This document shows positions 19,301 through 28,681 of a stretch of DNA of 64,000 bases, piece after piece (the first letter of the stretch is position 1; each line of letters opens with the position of its first letter). The notes under the pieces are model-generated. The model did no database searches. It was not told where the DNA came from and saw nothing but the letters and a program-made list of their open reading frames with translations. Both the position numbers and the translations under genes were made by a program. Source of the stretch: Melampsora larici-populina 98AG31 (taxonomy: Eukaryota > Basidiomycota > Pucciniomycetes > Pucciniales > Melampsoraceae); assembly GCF_000204055.1 (NCBI RefSeq), contig NW_006768766.1, forward strand, positions 1,356,941-1,420,940, written 5' to 3'.

Positions 19301-21657
19301 ACAGCTGCCCAGTTGAGACAGCCAATGGCTTGTTGGTAAGGTAGGTGGGCAGCATCAACAATTTCTTCATCGGTGCCTGGAGTTAGTTCAATAGAAGAGG
19401 GAAGAGGTGTGTTGGCTGTGTTGCAGTGTGTCATGTCGAACCGGTCAAGGACATTTTTCAGGTAATGTTCTTGGGAAAGATGGATTGTTTTGTTTTTACG
19501 GTCTCGAGTGATTTTTATTCCTAAATGTAATGTAGGTTCAGTTGTCCAGACTAGGTTGTATAGTTGATGGAGTTTTTCTTTTATTTCCTTCAAGAAAGGT
19601 TTTGAGTTTGAGAAAACAAGTCCATCATCTACATGCATTGGGATGTGGATGATTTCTTTGTCACGCCGAAGGGTAAATAATGAATTATCGTCTTTTGAGG
19701 GTATGAAACCAATACTGCAAAGTTTTTGTTCAAGGTCTGTGTTGAATTCTCTATGTGCTTGTCGAGTACCGTAGATAGATTGTTTTAGAAGCCATATTTT
19801 CTTTGGAAATTTGGGATTGTAGAAACCTTGTACCTGTCGTGTGTATACTGGCAGATGCATTTTACCGTTAAGGAATGCAGTAGCAATGTCAAACTGTTCC
19901 ATTTCCCAGTCTTCGGAAGCGCATAACGAGAAGAGCATGTTCATTGTGTCGGACTGTACGACAGATGCAAACGTTTTGTCATAGTCGACTCCCCAAATTT
20001 GATGGTTGCCTAGCACAACCCATCGAGCTTTGTATTTTATGATGTTTCCGTGTTCGTCGCGCTTTCTTTTGAGGCGCCACATACCTCCAATGATATTAGC
20101 TTTAGGTGGTGCATCAACAAGTTCTCCTACGTTGTGTGAAGTGAGGGAGTTGAATTCTTTGTTGTCATTTTTCTTTTGAGTATAGCATTGCTCGTTGTTG
20201 TGTTTTGAATTTGGGTGAATGTGGCACAAGTCTTTTGGTGATTTTCCAACCTTTCTGTTGTCAGTTCGCATAGATCGTTTGGTTTTGACAGAATAGACTT
20301 CTTTGAATTTCTCTTCACTGCTAGTGTTGGAACTAGCCTCGAGTCGAAGTCGAGCACACACGTCGCTAGTGGAAATAGTTTTAATGTTCGATAAGAAATG
20401 TTGAATTATGAGACCAAATTCGTTTCGAGGTAAGCTGTTGACTAGGAGTATGGCATAGATTCTATCTGATAATTGTAGGTCCTTATCTCCAGCAGTCATG
20501 TCACGGATTTTGCTGTGTAGATCTTGAACTTTTGCGATGTAATTTGTAATACCAATTGAGTTGTCATACTTCAAACTAAATAGTTCTGTTAGAGTATTCG
20601 CAGTCACAATGCCATTGTCAGAGCTGTGCTGAGATACAAGAATATCAAAAGCCTTCTTGGGATCTTCGATAGATTTGATGGAGGAGAGATTTGCCGAATC
20701 AATGGAATTACGTATCGCATATAGAGCAGCTGCTTGTTGCATGTCGAAACGGGATCTTTCTATAGTGTTGGATGGACGTTCGATTTCTTCTTCAATGAAT
20801 TCAAATAGTCCGTTCATTTTAAGATAAATCCTCAACTCAGTCTTCCATGCATGGATGTTTCCCGTGGCGAGTTTCGGAATAGAGGCAATGGCAGAGGTAC
20901 TGAAGTTGGTATTTCCTGAGGTTGAATTGGACATCTTGAATCCGACTAGAGGTTCGGTTGGTTTGGTGTCGTGATCTTTCGACATAATGAAAATGACAAA
21001 TATAGATTTGTAAATATAATTTATTAGTGCCTTTGATGGATCAAAGGGTAGTGCTTGGAATATGGTGGGCGCGTTTAGAGCGCTGGGCTCATAACCTAAT
21101 GAGACAAACTGTAACGTGCGAGAGCAATTGAATGCTAATAGTGAGGGTTCAACCCTGAGGTAATAAATGAAGTGCTTGAGGCAGCGGCAAGTATGTCGTT
21201 GGGCAGTGGACAATGAAATATGATGAAATTTTTAATGCACGAAGAAAGAAAGAGAACATTAGATCAAAACAGTAGTCACACGGTTTATATACAATATGTT
21301 GAATGCTGAACAATAAATGAGTATAGAAATAGCTTGTGGTCTGTTGGCTCATGTGTTGAACTCCTGAGAGCAAATGCTGAGCATAAACATCATAAGCATT
21401 CATGACCACTAAGTGTCGAGTATCCATTGTGGTACAGAACTTGTATCAACACTCAGTGGGAAATGAATGTAAACGCAGTAAGTCTTGAATCCGAGATGCT
21501 TGATGATCAAGAGGTGCTTGAGCAGAGAATGCTTCTGTGGGGTGAGGAGGAGGAAGAGATGAGAGTGCCGCGCGAGGAGATTGAAGTAGAAGAGGAAGTC
21601 GAGCTGGAAGATGAGGGTGAGGCTGGTGGAGATGACCTAGAGGAAGAAGAGATTTAA
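13346..21657 (+). CDS. KDZ-family transposase, last exon split by a copia insertion
   Basis: Exons join in phase: 13,346-13,940; 13,996-14,234; 14,314-14,655; 15,989-16,134; 16,218-16,341; 16,411-16,681; 16,761-16,992; 17,015-17,232; 17,294-17,401; 17,474-17,848; 17,959-18,230 continuing at 21,457-21,657. The undamaged product would be about 1,040 aa. A CxC-type cysteine cluster (WGCCHKWDQDFNAPCACG ... FCKC) lies near residues 170-215. Catalytic-core motifs follow: CPRCFG and CFDGNFQHRRH (about 320-348), DETGLIGMACRHDH, YDIGC (about 472), FHYYVHQWTCQ and GLSDGEGLERDWS (about 525-535), giving a D, D, E set. The remainder is coiled-coil-like with an acidic tail. A MULE relic lies in intron 3 and should be spliced out. 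The copia LTR puts TAA directly after codon CAG at 18,230, removing the last 66 residues only. A 22-nt GT-AG gap at 16,993-17,014 must be skipped to keep the frame. It would cut and paste the surrounding element. Confidence 0.85.
14764..15963 (-). mobile_element. truncated MULE relic inside KDZ intron 3
   Basis: The right end (GGCGCCAAATAGTGAAATCC, to 15,962) matches the right terminus of the complete MULE at 56,315 (AAAATAGTGGGATCC), with a similar CCCGG-rich subterminal zone. The relic keeps exon 1 of the transposase and about 40 bp of its first intron; the remainder and the other terminus are missing. TAAAAAAT occurs on both sides (14,756-14,763 and 15,964-15,971), the size of a MULE target duplication, but the sequence is A-rich and could match by chance. 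It sits entirely within the intron 14,656-15,988. Confidence 0.65.
14805..15402 (-). pseudogene. exon 1 of a MULE transposase (relic)
   Basis: Opens at an ATG at 15,400-15,402 and ends at a GTATGT donor after the sequence ERDGDWPPIG, exactly as exon 1 of the MULE at 55,110-55,809 ends (ERDSDWPPIG, same phase). The protein is rich in Pro/Tyr (PPYPPYAPYNPYMYPPPP) with an acidic end (EEDDEEEEDIDVYAERD). No downstream exon remains, so it cannot encode a transposase. Confidence 0.7.
18231..18585 (-). repeat. 3' LTR of the copia element
   Basis: 355 bp, apparently identical to 21,097-21,451. Its first six transcript-sense bases, TGTTGA, supply the stop codon of the polyprotein. Confidence 0.95.
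18580..20985 (-). CDS. copia gag-RT-RNase H fusion polyprotein (801 aa)
   Basis: Starts at the ATG at 20,983-20,985. Residues 1-250 are a copia gag (LPRNEFGLIIQHF; a partial zinc knuckle, CHIHPNSKHNNEQC). The frame then passes straight into reverse transcriptase: MWRLKRKRDEHGN, YKARWVVLGN, EMEQFDIATAFLNG and the active-site MHVDDGLVF. RNase H follows (TRPDIQYAVSTLARY; STTEAEYMAL; SKHIDIRHHFIRD). Complete copia polyproteins are about 1,300-1,500 aa; the protease (D-S/T-G) and integrase (HHCC, DDE) segments are absent here although the frame is unbroken. The last codons are encoded by the polypurine tract and the stop lies in the LTR. The product could reverse-transcribe but could not process Gag-Pol or integrate on its own. 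Confidence 0.93.
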   Translation of the reverse strand: MSKDHDTKPTEPLVGFKMSNSTSGNTNFSTSAIASIPKLATGNIHAWKTELRIYLKMNGLFEFIEEEIERPSNTIERSRFDMQQAAALYAIRNSIDSANLSSIKSIEDPKKAFDILVSQHSSDNGIVTANTLTELFSLKYDNSIGITNYIAKVQDLHSKIRDMTAGDKDLQLSDRIYAILLVNSLPRNEFGLIIQHFLSNIKTISTSDVCARLRLEASSNTSSEEKFKEVYSVKTKRSMRTDNRKVGKSPKDLCHIHPNSKHNNEQCYTQKKNDNKEFNSLTSHNVGELVDAPPKANIIGGMWRLKRKRDEHGNIIKYKARWVVLGNHQIWGVDYDKTFASVVQSDTMNMLFSLCASEDWEMEQFDIATAFLNGKMHLPVYTRQVQGFYNPKFPKKIWLLKQSIYGTRQAHREFNTDLEQKLCSIGFIPSKDDNSLFTLRRDKEIIHIPMHVDDGLVFSNSKPFLKEIKEKLHQLYNLVWTTEPTLHLGIKITRDRKNKTIHLSQEHYLKNVLDRFDMTHCNTANTPLPSSIELTPGTDEEIVDAAHLPYQQAIGCLNWAAVHTRPDIQYAVSTLARYSSKYTYRHWKAVKHLLRYIQGTLDRGIIFKNHEVPSTELRAYADADYAACTETRRSTTGYVFTLGGSLISWKSRRQPTVALSTTEAEYMALGDCAKHCLWFRRMISHLTQTPLPTSPISLPPLSIFNDNNGAVFLSQESATNARSKHIDIRHHFIRDLINSHQISTHMIDTKLMPADFLTKNAPKEMLNRCRFQIGNINPNEIHETTSHLLPKPTKVSSKGGC
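18586..18597 (-). other. polypurine tract of the copia element
   Basis: In transcript sense AGCAAGGGGGGA lies immediately before the 3' LTR (TGTTGA...), the place where plus-strand priming starts. Confidence 0.85.
21071..21096 (-). other. primer-binding site matching the anticodon arm of tRNA-Met
   Basis: Directly inside the 5' LTR. The plus strand reads TAGAGCGCTGGGCTCATAAC, which is the D-arm end plus anticodon stem-loop (CAT anticodon, loop CTCATAA) of a methionine tRNA. The element RNA would pair with the middle of the tRNA, so priming needs a tRNA half, as in Drosophila copia. Confidence 0.75.
21097..21451 (-). repeat. 5' LTR of the copia element
   Basis: 355 bp, apparently identical to 18,231-18,585. 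The primer-binding site begins at the next base (21,096) in transcript sense. Confidence 0.95.
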
Positions 21658-21891
21658 TTTGTGGAGATCGAGGTTTTGGTCAGCAATGATTCAATCATTT
21701 TGATCATATGTATATACTTGTAACATACAAATTCAATATTTGTGAATCGATTGACTTTGATATAGTGGTGATGAAGCTTTGATCGTGTTTCCCTGTGCTG
21801 GGATGTCGTTTCGGTGGTTTCGAGCAGTAGAAGGTGGTGATTGTGAGATCGGTCGAAGAGTAGCTTACGACATAATTGGAAAGGTGAGCTT

Positions 21892-22045
21892 GTAGTGTGT
21901 GTTGTGCGTTTATGTAGTAGGGGAATCGACGGACAGACTCGTCTGTCCACTACGAGGGATGGGGGTATGGGTGTCAGATGCGTCTGACCCTGCCTTTCAG
22001 ACGAGTCTGAGGCTCAGACAAGTCTGAGCGGGGGACTTGTAAAAA
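21892..22045 (-). repeat. right terminal inverted repeat of the KDZ element
   Basis: Reverse complement of 6991-7144 with one mismatch and the same palindromic CAGAC-NN-GTCTG units. It begins 234 bp after the stop codon of the KDZ transposase at 21,657. Confidence 0.9.
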
Positions 22046-23011
22046 TCAGAGGGGAACAGATGCGAAAAGACGTGTTTTATGCGTCTTCACATCTTAGGCA
22101 CAGGATACGGATAGTATCTGATCATATTGTCACGTTTTTCTTCGGATAGTATCGCACGAGTCTAGTAGCCAGAGGTGGTTCATTCATAGGCTGCGGAGAT
22201 AATTTGTTGTTCTCTCTCAAATTGTGTTGAGTTAGAAAGATTGTGGGCCAAGCACATGTTGGGTTTTTCCAGTTCTTGTCAAGTTGAGGCTCCCAAGCGG
22301 GCTTGACCTAAGAGGCTTATGAGCCTGGCCGGCATCAAAATCTGAGAAATGCCTTCTGAGATTGTAGGCCCAAAATCACATTTAGAGATGCCATAAGATG
22401 TGGTAATATTGTTCAACATTATTGCCAAGTCTTTTCGCAGTTATGGAGGGTGAATCTCCAAGCATTCTCTCAAGGATCAAAAATCACCATGCTCAATGAA
22501 TTAAATGAGCATATCTGGTAGAGGTGTGACCTTGCAAGGGCATACCTCAAGTGCAGAATAAGTGCAGCATGCTTTGGGATATGTACCCCAGGCCATGGTT
22601 TCATATGATCAAGAAAAGAGTGAATTTATATTGTCAGCCATTCTACATAAGTTGTTCTAGACATGGACATGACATGAAAGACAGTGGTGAAGAGATAATA
22701 TATATGACCTATGTTACAAGTTCCCTGATATTGACAGTGCCTAGAATTATACATCCAACTGACCATGTCCTATTTTGTAGTGAAACATCCATGTTGTGTA
22801 GGCTCAAACATGGTGTCATCTGGATAACAAGCAAATGAAAAGTTGTAAATTGTTTCTCTGACGATTGATTACAAAACCTTCGGAGTCCTTGTACCGGCAG
22901 CAAACGCGCAAAGAAGTCATAAACTGTATCTATTTTGCCTATTGAATACTCGCTATTAGAATCAACGATAAACATCAGAAAGACATTTTGATCTAGTTTG
23001 GTCCAGAGAAT
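22046..23011. other. spacer between the KDZ element and the F-box array
   Basis: No gene recognised. The first 150 bp contain GGATAGTATC-like repeats but no element border beyond the inverted repeat at 22,045. Confidence 0.35.
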
Positions 23012-24502
23012 CTAATTCAGTCGTCGGAATCCATAGAGCGGGTCATTAAGCTCATAGTCCAGTTCCTAGTGATTGAAGTGAAGTATCAGCACGCCTTATT
23101 GTCCTTTATACTTTGGCATTGGACTTGTCCATAATAATCGAACCCATACGTACCATGATTTCATCGGTTGTGAACTTTGGTCTGCAGTGACACTGAACCC
23201 CGCGCAATTTGAACGCCTCAGTCAGATGAGGATCTGCCTTCACACCGGATCCGGTAAAGATAATGTGTTTAAGATTGGGAACTTTCTGAAAGGCGTTGAG
23301 TCCAGCTAAGTTTAATGCCTTTTTCCAATACTTCTGCGGGACAGGCGTAACGAGTGTGCGAACATGTTGAAGCATCGGCCAGTTGAGCCAATTTAACCAT
23401 TTCAATTCTGATCCAAGTGGAAAAGGGCAATGCCAACTAGCTATCACGCGGAGTTTTGGAAATTCCATCTTGAGAACGGAAGTTGGAATGACACTAAATA
23501 CAGTGGTAAAGCAACCTTCGAGATTGGCTTGTATTGGTTTGAGTATGCGTCCAATATTTTCTTGACCTCTATCACCAGAGGAAATATCAACAACCTTTAA
23601 GCTATCTTTTGCAGTCTCGCAGATGTGAGTAAGAGCTTTGCTATTGTTGCAATAAGACGTGAAAGAGAACCGTCTCAACTTGCTTAATGCATTAGGTTTA
23701 AATGGCAGATTTCCGAGATCACTCCAGTGTATTGTTAAGCATTCGAGTCGAGGAATAGCAGCCATGAGATCAACCAAAGATTTCGAATCGTAAATTCCCT
23801 TTGCGTAACTACCCCAAGGTACGTGCGAGATGCTCAATTCCTTGAGATGGGTGAGGGCCTGAACCGCTTTGACCATAGCTGGTCGGACACCCATTGAGTG
23901 AGTGTATACAATTGACAATTCATTCAAGTTGAGGCCGAGCAGTTTGATGAGTGGCACCACCTGATCCATCACCACTGGTGGTGAGGCTTTACGACACACA
24001 ATGGTAAGAAAGTCAATAAAACCTCAGGTACTAGTGTCAAATCTGTTCAGAGTTTCGAATTCGGATAATCACCTCGATCTCGGCATCTCACTATAGCTCC
24101 TTGTCTCGAATACCACATATTTCGGATAGAAAGACGCCTGACGGGGCATGAGAGGTTTGGGCCATAGATAGCATCAGTCCAGTTGTCCAAAATGATTTGT
24201 GCGCGACGCGAATTGTCCAAGCGGATATCACGAAAATATATTGATATGACAGCTTCAGACCATGCTTTGCAAACCAATCGGTAATCGAGGAATTGGGAAG
24301 GTGAAAGAGATAAACGGGAAGATGAAGAAGCAGCCTCGGAAGATGAATCTGATCCCTCAGAAGAATCTGGGGAAGTAGGTCCGATGCGCACCGGCTGTCC
24401 GTGGAGTTCAAAGGCAAAATAATCCAGGATGCACGTGAGAATTTCAAACGGCAGCGTACCGTTTAGAGGCGTGGAGGGAGATGGATTAGGGTCATTGGGC
24501 AT
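23012..24502 (-). CDS. F-box-like protein 1 (438 aa, three exons)
   Basis: Exons 24,073-24,502, 23,154-23,986 and 23,012-23,065, introns 86 and 88 bp, all in phase. An F-box-like motif opens the protein (LPFEILTCILDYF, about residue 17; LVCKAWSEAVISIYFRDI follows). A Ser-rich insert (SDSSSEAASSSSRLSLS) is unique to this copy. The second exon encodes an alpha/beta, leucine-rich region (LTHICETAKDSLKVVDIS, VPNLKHIIFTG). The 17-residue third exon (ELDYELNDPLYGFRRLN) matches the third exons of its paralogues. F-box proteins normally recruit substrates to SCF ubiquitin ligases; here that is inferred from the motif alone. No signal peptide. It is the leftmost of a same-strand array. Confidence 0.75.
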
Positions 24503-25689
24503 CTTCTTTATTGTTCGTAATAATTGGAAATCCAGATTTCTCGAGTTTAGAGGTGATAATCAGAGAATCAAGATTGCTGAGACGTTGCGGTCGACCAAAA
24601 ATAATGCAGTTGTCTCGAGTCAACCGCTGAACCATGATGACGTGTGTACGGTATATAGTCTTTGTTTCCCACGTGACGACTCACAGGTTACAACGCGTTG
24701 ACTTTCCTCAACGAAGGTGGTGTTTTCAGGCCTGGGGCAGGATCTTTATAACACGCTCTGAATAATATTCCCAGGCAAGAAGAACGCATAGCCTCAGGAA
24801 CGGATCATCATTCATGCAAATTAGGAGTGGAAGGTTTGAAACGATGAACCCCTTTGACTTTCAAGAAAAGATTATTGTTCAGCAACCGCGATTTCTGCTT
24901 AAAAATTTGACGCTAGCTCGAGGCAATTACTCAGACTCAAATCTACATATATGACTGAATCTGAAAGAGGATACGCGGAACATATTGTAAAGTAAAAGAT
25001 ATTCTATATGTTGTCCTCTTCAAATACATGTAGATTCACTAATAAATCTTCTTTGATAATAGGTCATCGAAGCATATTCATTGTCATTCCTATGAATCAG
25101 CCATGTCCAAATATAATGGCACTCCCACTGACTTGGGAAGATGCCAATTCCAGTGTAAGACTAGCATATATATGTACATCATTTTGCAAGTATCCTGATA
25201 TAGCTGCTTGCTGATAAGCTCACGTAAACTCAGACTCTGACTACGGGCCCTGTCTGGTAGCTTTGATGTGAAAATCTACAAAAACAAATTCTGCCAAGTC
25301 TTGACAAACACATGATTTGGGGCAAAGAATCATGTTGGTTGACATTCTTGATGTAATTGAAAATAATTCCTAATGAACATGCTCTTAGTGGTTCAATCAA
25401 GGCCTATGATGTCCTTTTTGCGGTGCACATTCTCTACATCGGATATCTTGGTGTTGAATTTCTAGGTATATGCCAACCAGTCCACATTTGGCTGGAATAA
25501 CTTTCAATCTTTCTGAACACGGTTTCAGTGAAAAGTAAAACTAGTTTACCAAAAGTGTCTGACTACGTGTATATTGTCAGTCTTGGTATATAGATACCTG
25601 GACTTGCCCTATAGAATATAAAAGTAAAACAGTGGTGAAGAGATAGATACTGATATACATAAATGAATAAGATCATTGATTACATTGGT
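24503..25689. other. spacer; possible conserved promoter word near 24,690
   Basis: No gene. GTTGACTTTCC at about 24,693, about 190 bp upstream of F-box gene 1, recurs upstream of F-box gene 2 (27,568) and of the F-box pseudogene (29,898). It may be a shared upstream element or simply common ancestry of the duplicated flank. Confidence 0.4.
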
Positions 25690-25893
25690 TTTGATTATTC
25701 AAAATCTCAAATACTAGTTGTACATTCAATCCAGGACGACACTCGAGTATTGTTTTCAAGCCGTCCAAGGAATCATTGGGCGTAGACTCCAGTTCCTAGT
25801 CACAAAGTTAAATATCAGCACCGCTCAATAAGTGCTATAGATGTTTGCAAGACATTCTGCTGAAAAGATTAATTTGCACGGACCATGATTTGA
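25690..25893 (-). pseudogene. orphan 3' fragment of an F-box-like gene
   Basis: Just downstream of F-box gene 2 a second copy of the gene's 3' end occurs: an exon-2 terminus (CAAATCATG then the GTCCGT donor, 25,875-25,893), an intron ending GACTAG, and an exon-3 copy (ELESTPNDSLDGLKT). The upstream body of the gene is missing. It looks like a partial tandem duplication of about 200 bp or the remnant of a deleted copy. Confidence 0.6.
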
Positions 25894-25940
25894 AGAAGGT
25901 CATTTACTGCATTGATTTTAGCTATCCAAGATTCAAGATA

Positions 25941-27406
25941 CTAGTTGTACGTCCAATGACGACCACCCGGAAGATAATCGATTTTTGTTTTTGGTGCCTC
26001 CAATGTGTCATCGAACTCGGACTCCAATTCCTAGTCATCAATTAAATCAGCATGTATTAAGACGTTTCATATATTTCTGAAATTAAATTTGGTCACAAGA
26101 ATGAATTATACGGACCAATATTTTAACATGTGATAGGCAGGATACGAAGTGACACTTGATCCCGCGCAATTTGAAGGCCTGAATTAGGTCAGGATCCACC
26201 TTCGCATCAGACCATCCAACAAAGATGATGTGTCTAAAGTTTGGTACGTTTCGCAAAGCCTCGACTTCGGCGAATTTTAAGGCTCGGAGTCCTCCATAAC
26301 AATAAGAATGGAATACAACCATTGTTCGAACATTCTGAAGCATTGGTGAGTGTAGCCAGCCCGTTTGTGATGTATATCCTTCACGATGATGAATACCCAT
26401 CACACGTAGTTTTGGGAATTCCATATTGAGAACAGAAGTTGGAATCGGGTCCCCGGCCCCGCGAATAATGATAAAGTGATGGTCTAAGATAGCTTTCATT
26501 GGATCAAATGCGACATTGGCATGTTCCATCTCGCTTGCAAATCTAATATCAATAACCTTCAGACTAGGTTTCGCGGTCTGACAGATGTGAGCAAGCCCTT
26601 TGATGTTCTCGGGACATAAATTGAAAGAAAACTCTTTCAAGTTGGATAGAGTGTTAGGCTGCAATCTGATACCATCGAGATGCCACCCTTCTTGAAGTGA
26701 CAGGGATTCAAGTCGAGGAATAGCAGTAATCAGATTTCCAAACGATTCGGGATCACAAATTCCCGGCCAATCACGAGACCCAATGAAATATCTGATATCT
26801 AATTCTTTCAGATTTTTGAGGGGTCTGACAGCTTTGATCATAGCTGGCGAGAAACCCATCGAGTACTTGAATTCGAAAGTTAATGATTCCACGTTGATGC
26901 CAAGCCGTTCGATGAGTCGTACCGCCTCATACATCGTTACTGGAGGACGAGGCGACTCTTTATGACCCCCATCAGACAAACAATTCAGGTTTATGCGATC
27001 AAAGTTACAGTCTGTGTCACTGTGACTCACCTTGAATTTCGCCTCTTCCCTCGATTCCCATATGTTCATACCGCAATCTCGCAATTGTAAGATCTCTAAC
27101 GGGGCATAACAATATAGAGCCATACATGGTATGGTTCCAGTTGTCCAAGATACATTTCGCGCGTTTCGATTTATGCACGCACATCCTGTGAAAATACATT
27201 TTGATGATAGCTTCGGACCATGTTTTGCAAACCAATCGCATCCCAAGGAGTCCGCATGATGGACGAGTAGCAAGCCACCATTTTGGTGAATCGCCGTTCG
27301 ACTTGTCGAATTGATAGACATACCAGTCCAAGATGTAGGTCAGAATTTCAACCGGAAGTCCACGAAGCTCAGGTGTCATGGGAGATTGATCAGTGCTTTT
27401 TGTCAT
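25941..27406 (-). CDS. F-box-like protein 2 (435 aa, three exons)
   Basis: Exons 27,031-27,406, 26,116-26,957 and 25,941-26,030, introns 73 and 85 bp, all in phase. F-box-like start LPVEILTYILDW near residue 17, then MRLVCKTWSEAIIKMYF. Exon 2 carries the leucine-rich part (MGFSPAMIKAVRPLKNLKEL; LAHICQTAKPSLKVIDI; SVLNMEFPKLRVMGIHH). Exon 3 gives a 29-residue tail (ELESEFDDTLEAPKTKIDYL, ending WTYN). The second intron has a GTCCGT donor instead of GTACGT, as in genes 3 and 4. Same strand and structure as gene 1. Role as an SCF substrate adaptor is inferred. Confidence 0.75.
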
Positions 27407-28681
27407 CTTTGCTGTCTGCTGTGAAGGTCCTTTGAGTCCACAGTTGAGAGATTGAGAGAATTAAATATGCTGCAGTACTTTGTCCGATCGCATGTGGTTT
27501 TAACTTTCTCAATCAATCGACGAACTTTGATATGTGGCATGTATTCCATACGCGACGTGCCATGTCGCGTTGACTTTCCCTTTGATGACAATGAAATCGT
27601 AAACAACATTCAAACTTAACAAATTCCACTCATTCTCCGAGCCCGAGGAACGAGGGTAGTGTAGCGAGACTCAGCTTGGACGCGACTGCGCGTATCCAGC
27701 ACGCATCACACCTCATCCTGGAGGTCGCAATGGGGGGCAACGCGGAGTGCGACCTGCGATCGGGGTCGAGAGTCTGTTTATGGAGATGGGAGTCTGGGAG
27801 TCACAAACACGAAAACACACCCTTGATGAATACAATCACTTTGCAGATGTGTTTGGAAGCGTTATCACGATACAAAATCACAAAGCTGGAAAGAGAAAGC
27901 ATATCTGACCTTTACACCATTCGCAAAAATGCAGGCTAAGAAATCGTGAGATCAGCCACCCATCAGCATCACGAGAGATGCTATACAAAGGTCAGGTTGA
28001 TACAAGATAAGTCCTGACATCACTATCACATCATCTACACCTTCACCTCGGGATCCGTCACCCTTTCTCATTTTACAGTGTTTTTGGTCTACTTGATGAT
28101 AGTAGCTCCTCTACTTTTTATCATTTTGCATGTATTGTTTTCCAAAACATACATGCAAGTCTCAATACATCTTGAATGTTTTTGAAGATAGTCGCAGTCA
28201 AAGATATCTATGACTGATCAAAGGTGATTGAATATGTGTATATTGTCAGGCCTTTGACATAGGTGCCTTACAAAGATATGGATACCTTAATTTAGGATAT
28301 GAGATGAAAGATGGCTGTGAAGACCCAGAATTGGGGTAACACGATTCCTGCAAAACTCATGTTGAGTATGAGCTAGGTTTCCAATTGTGTCAGCACCAAG
28401 AATCGAACATATTACGCAATCACAGTGTGTTTCGCATTAAGATAGCACTGCCAAATGGGCTCATCACATCTTCTGACAGCGTCTCTAAATTATGAAGACG
28501 GTTAGGGCGAGTTCTTGTACATTTCTTGTCGTCTTGAAAAAGTCCTTGAAAACCTGCTTGTACCACACAAACCAACCAAAGTAAAGACTCTGGTATTGAG
28601 TACTGGATGTCAAAGCCTCGGTATCACTTACATCAACAGCAAGAGCACAAAGCAAGAAGGTATTTATTGCATTGGGTTTGA
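27407..28681. other. spacer with a GC-rich island at 27,630-27,780
   Basis: No firm gene. The island contains an 8-bp inverted repeat AGGTCGCA...TGCGACCT and CpG-rich words unlike the surroundings, so it may be the end of an unrecognised repeat. An open plus-strand frame there looks fortuitous. GTTGACTTTCCC at 27,568 lies about 160 bp upstream of F-box gene 2. Confidence 0.4.

Larger units (their letters stand above)
18231..21451 (-). mobile_element. Ty1/copia element lacking protease and integrase, 3,221 bp
   Basis: Two 355-bp LTRs (18,231-18,585 and 21,097-21,451) that I read as identical, flanked by the 5-bp target duplication CTCAG (18,226-18,230 and 21,452-21,456). Reading on the minus strand the LTR runs TGTTGATACAAG to GTCTCATTA. 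A polypurine tract and a half-tRNA-type primer site flank the internal region. A single frame fuses gag to reverse transcriptase/RNase H; no protease or integrase is present, so it must have moved in trans. LTR identity implies a very recent insertion into the KDZ transposase gene. Confidence 0.95.
6991..22045. mobile_element. KDZ-type DNA transposon, about 15.06 kb
   Basis: Defined by a 154-bp inverted repeat at each end (6991-7144 and 21,892-22,045) that starts TTTTTACAAGTCCCCCGCTC and differs at one position. Inside lie a KDZ (Kyakuja-Dileera-Zisupton) transposase on the plus strand and a five-exon gene on the minus strand. A MULE fragment (about 1.2 kb) and a copia element (3.2 kb plus a 5-bp duplication) are nested inside, so the original element was about 10.6 kb. 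Flanking target duplication is unclear: both flanks touch the element with TCA, but I find no 8-bp match. KDZ elements are known as large transposons of basidiomycetes; this assignment rests on the transposase motifs. Confidence 0.8.

Noticed and set aside
21071..21096. A tRNA-Met gene
   Set aside because: Only the D-arm end and anticodon arm are present, next to an LTR; no acceptor or T arm. It is a primer-binding site.
6991..22045. A TET/JBP dioxygenase carried by the KDZ element
   Set aside because: No HxD...H iron-binding pattern or related frame found on either strand between the inverted repeats.
6983..22053. An 8-bp target duplication around the KDZ element
   Set aside because: The flanking octamers CCATTTCA and TCAGAGGG do not match. 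Only TCA touches both ends, which may be chance.
27676..27939. 87-codon plus-strand frame in a GC-rich island
   Set aside because: No domain, no splice context and strong local composition bias; the island looks like repeat DNA.
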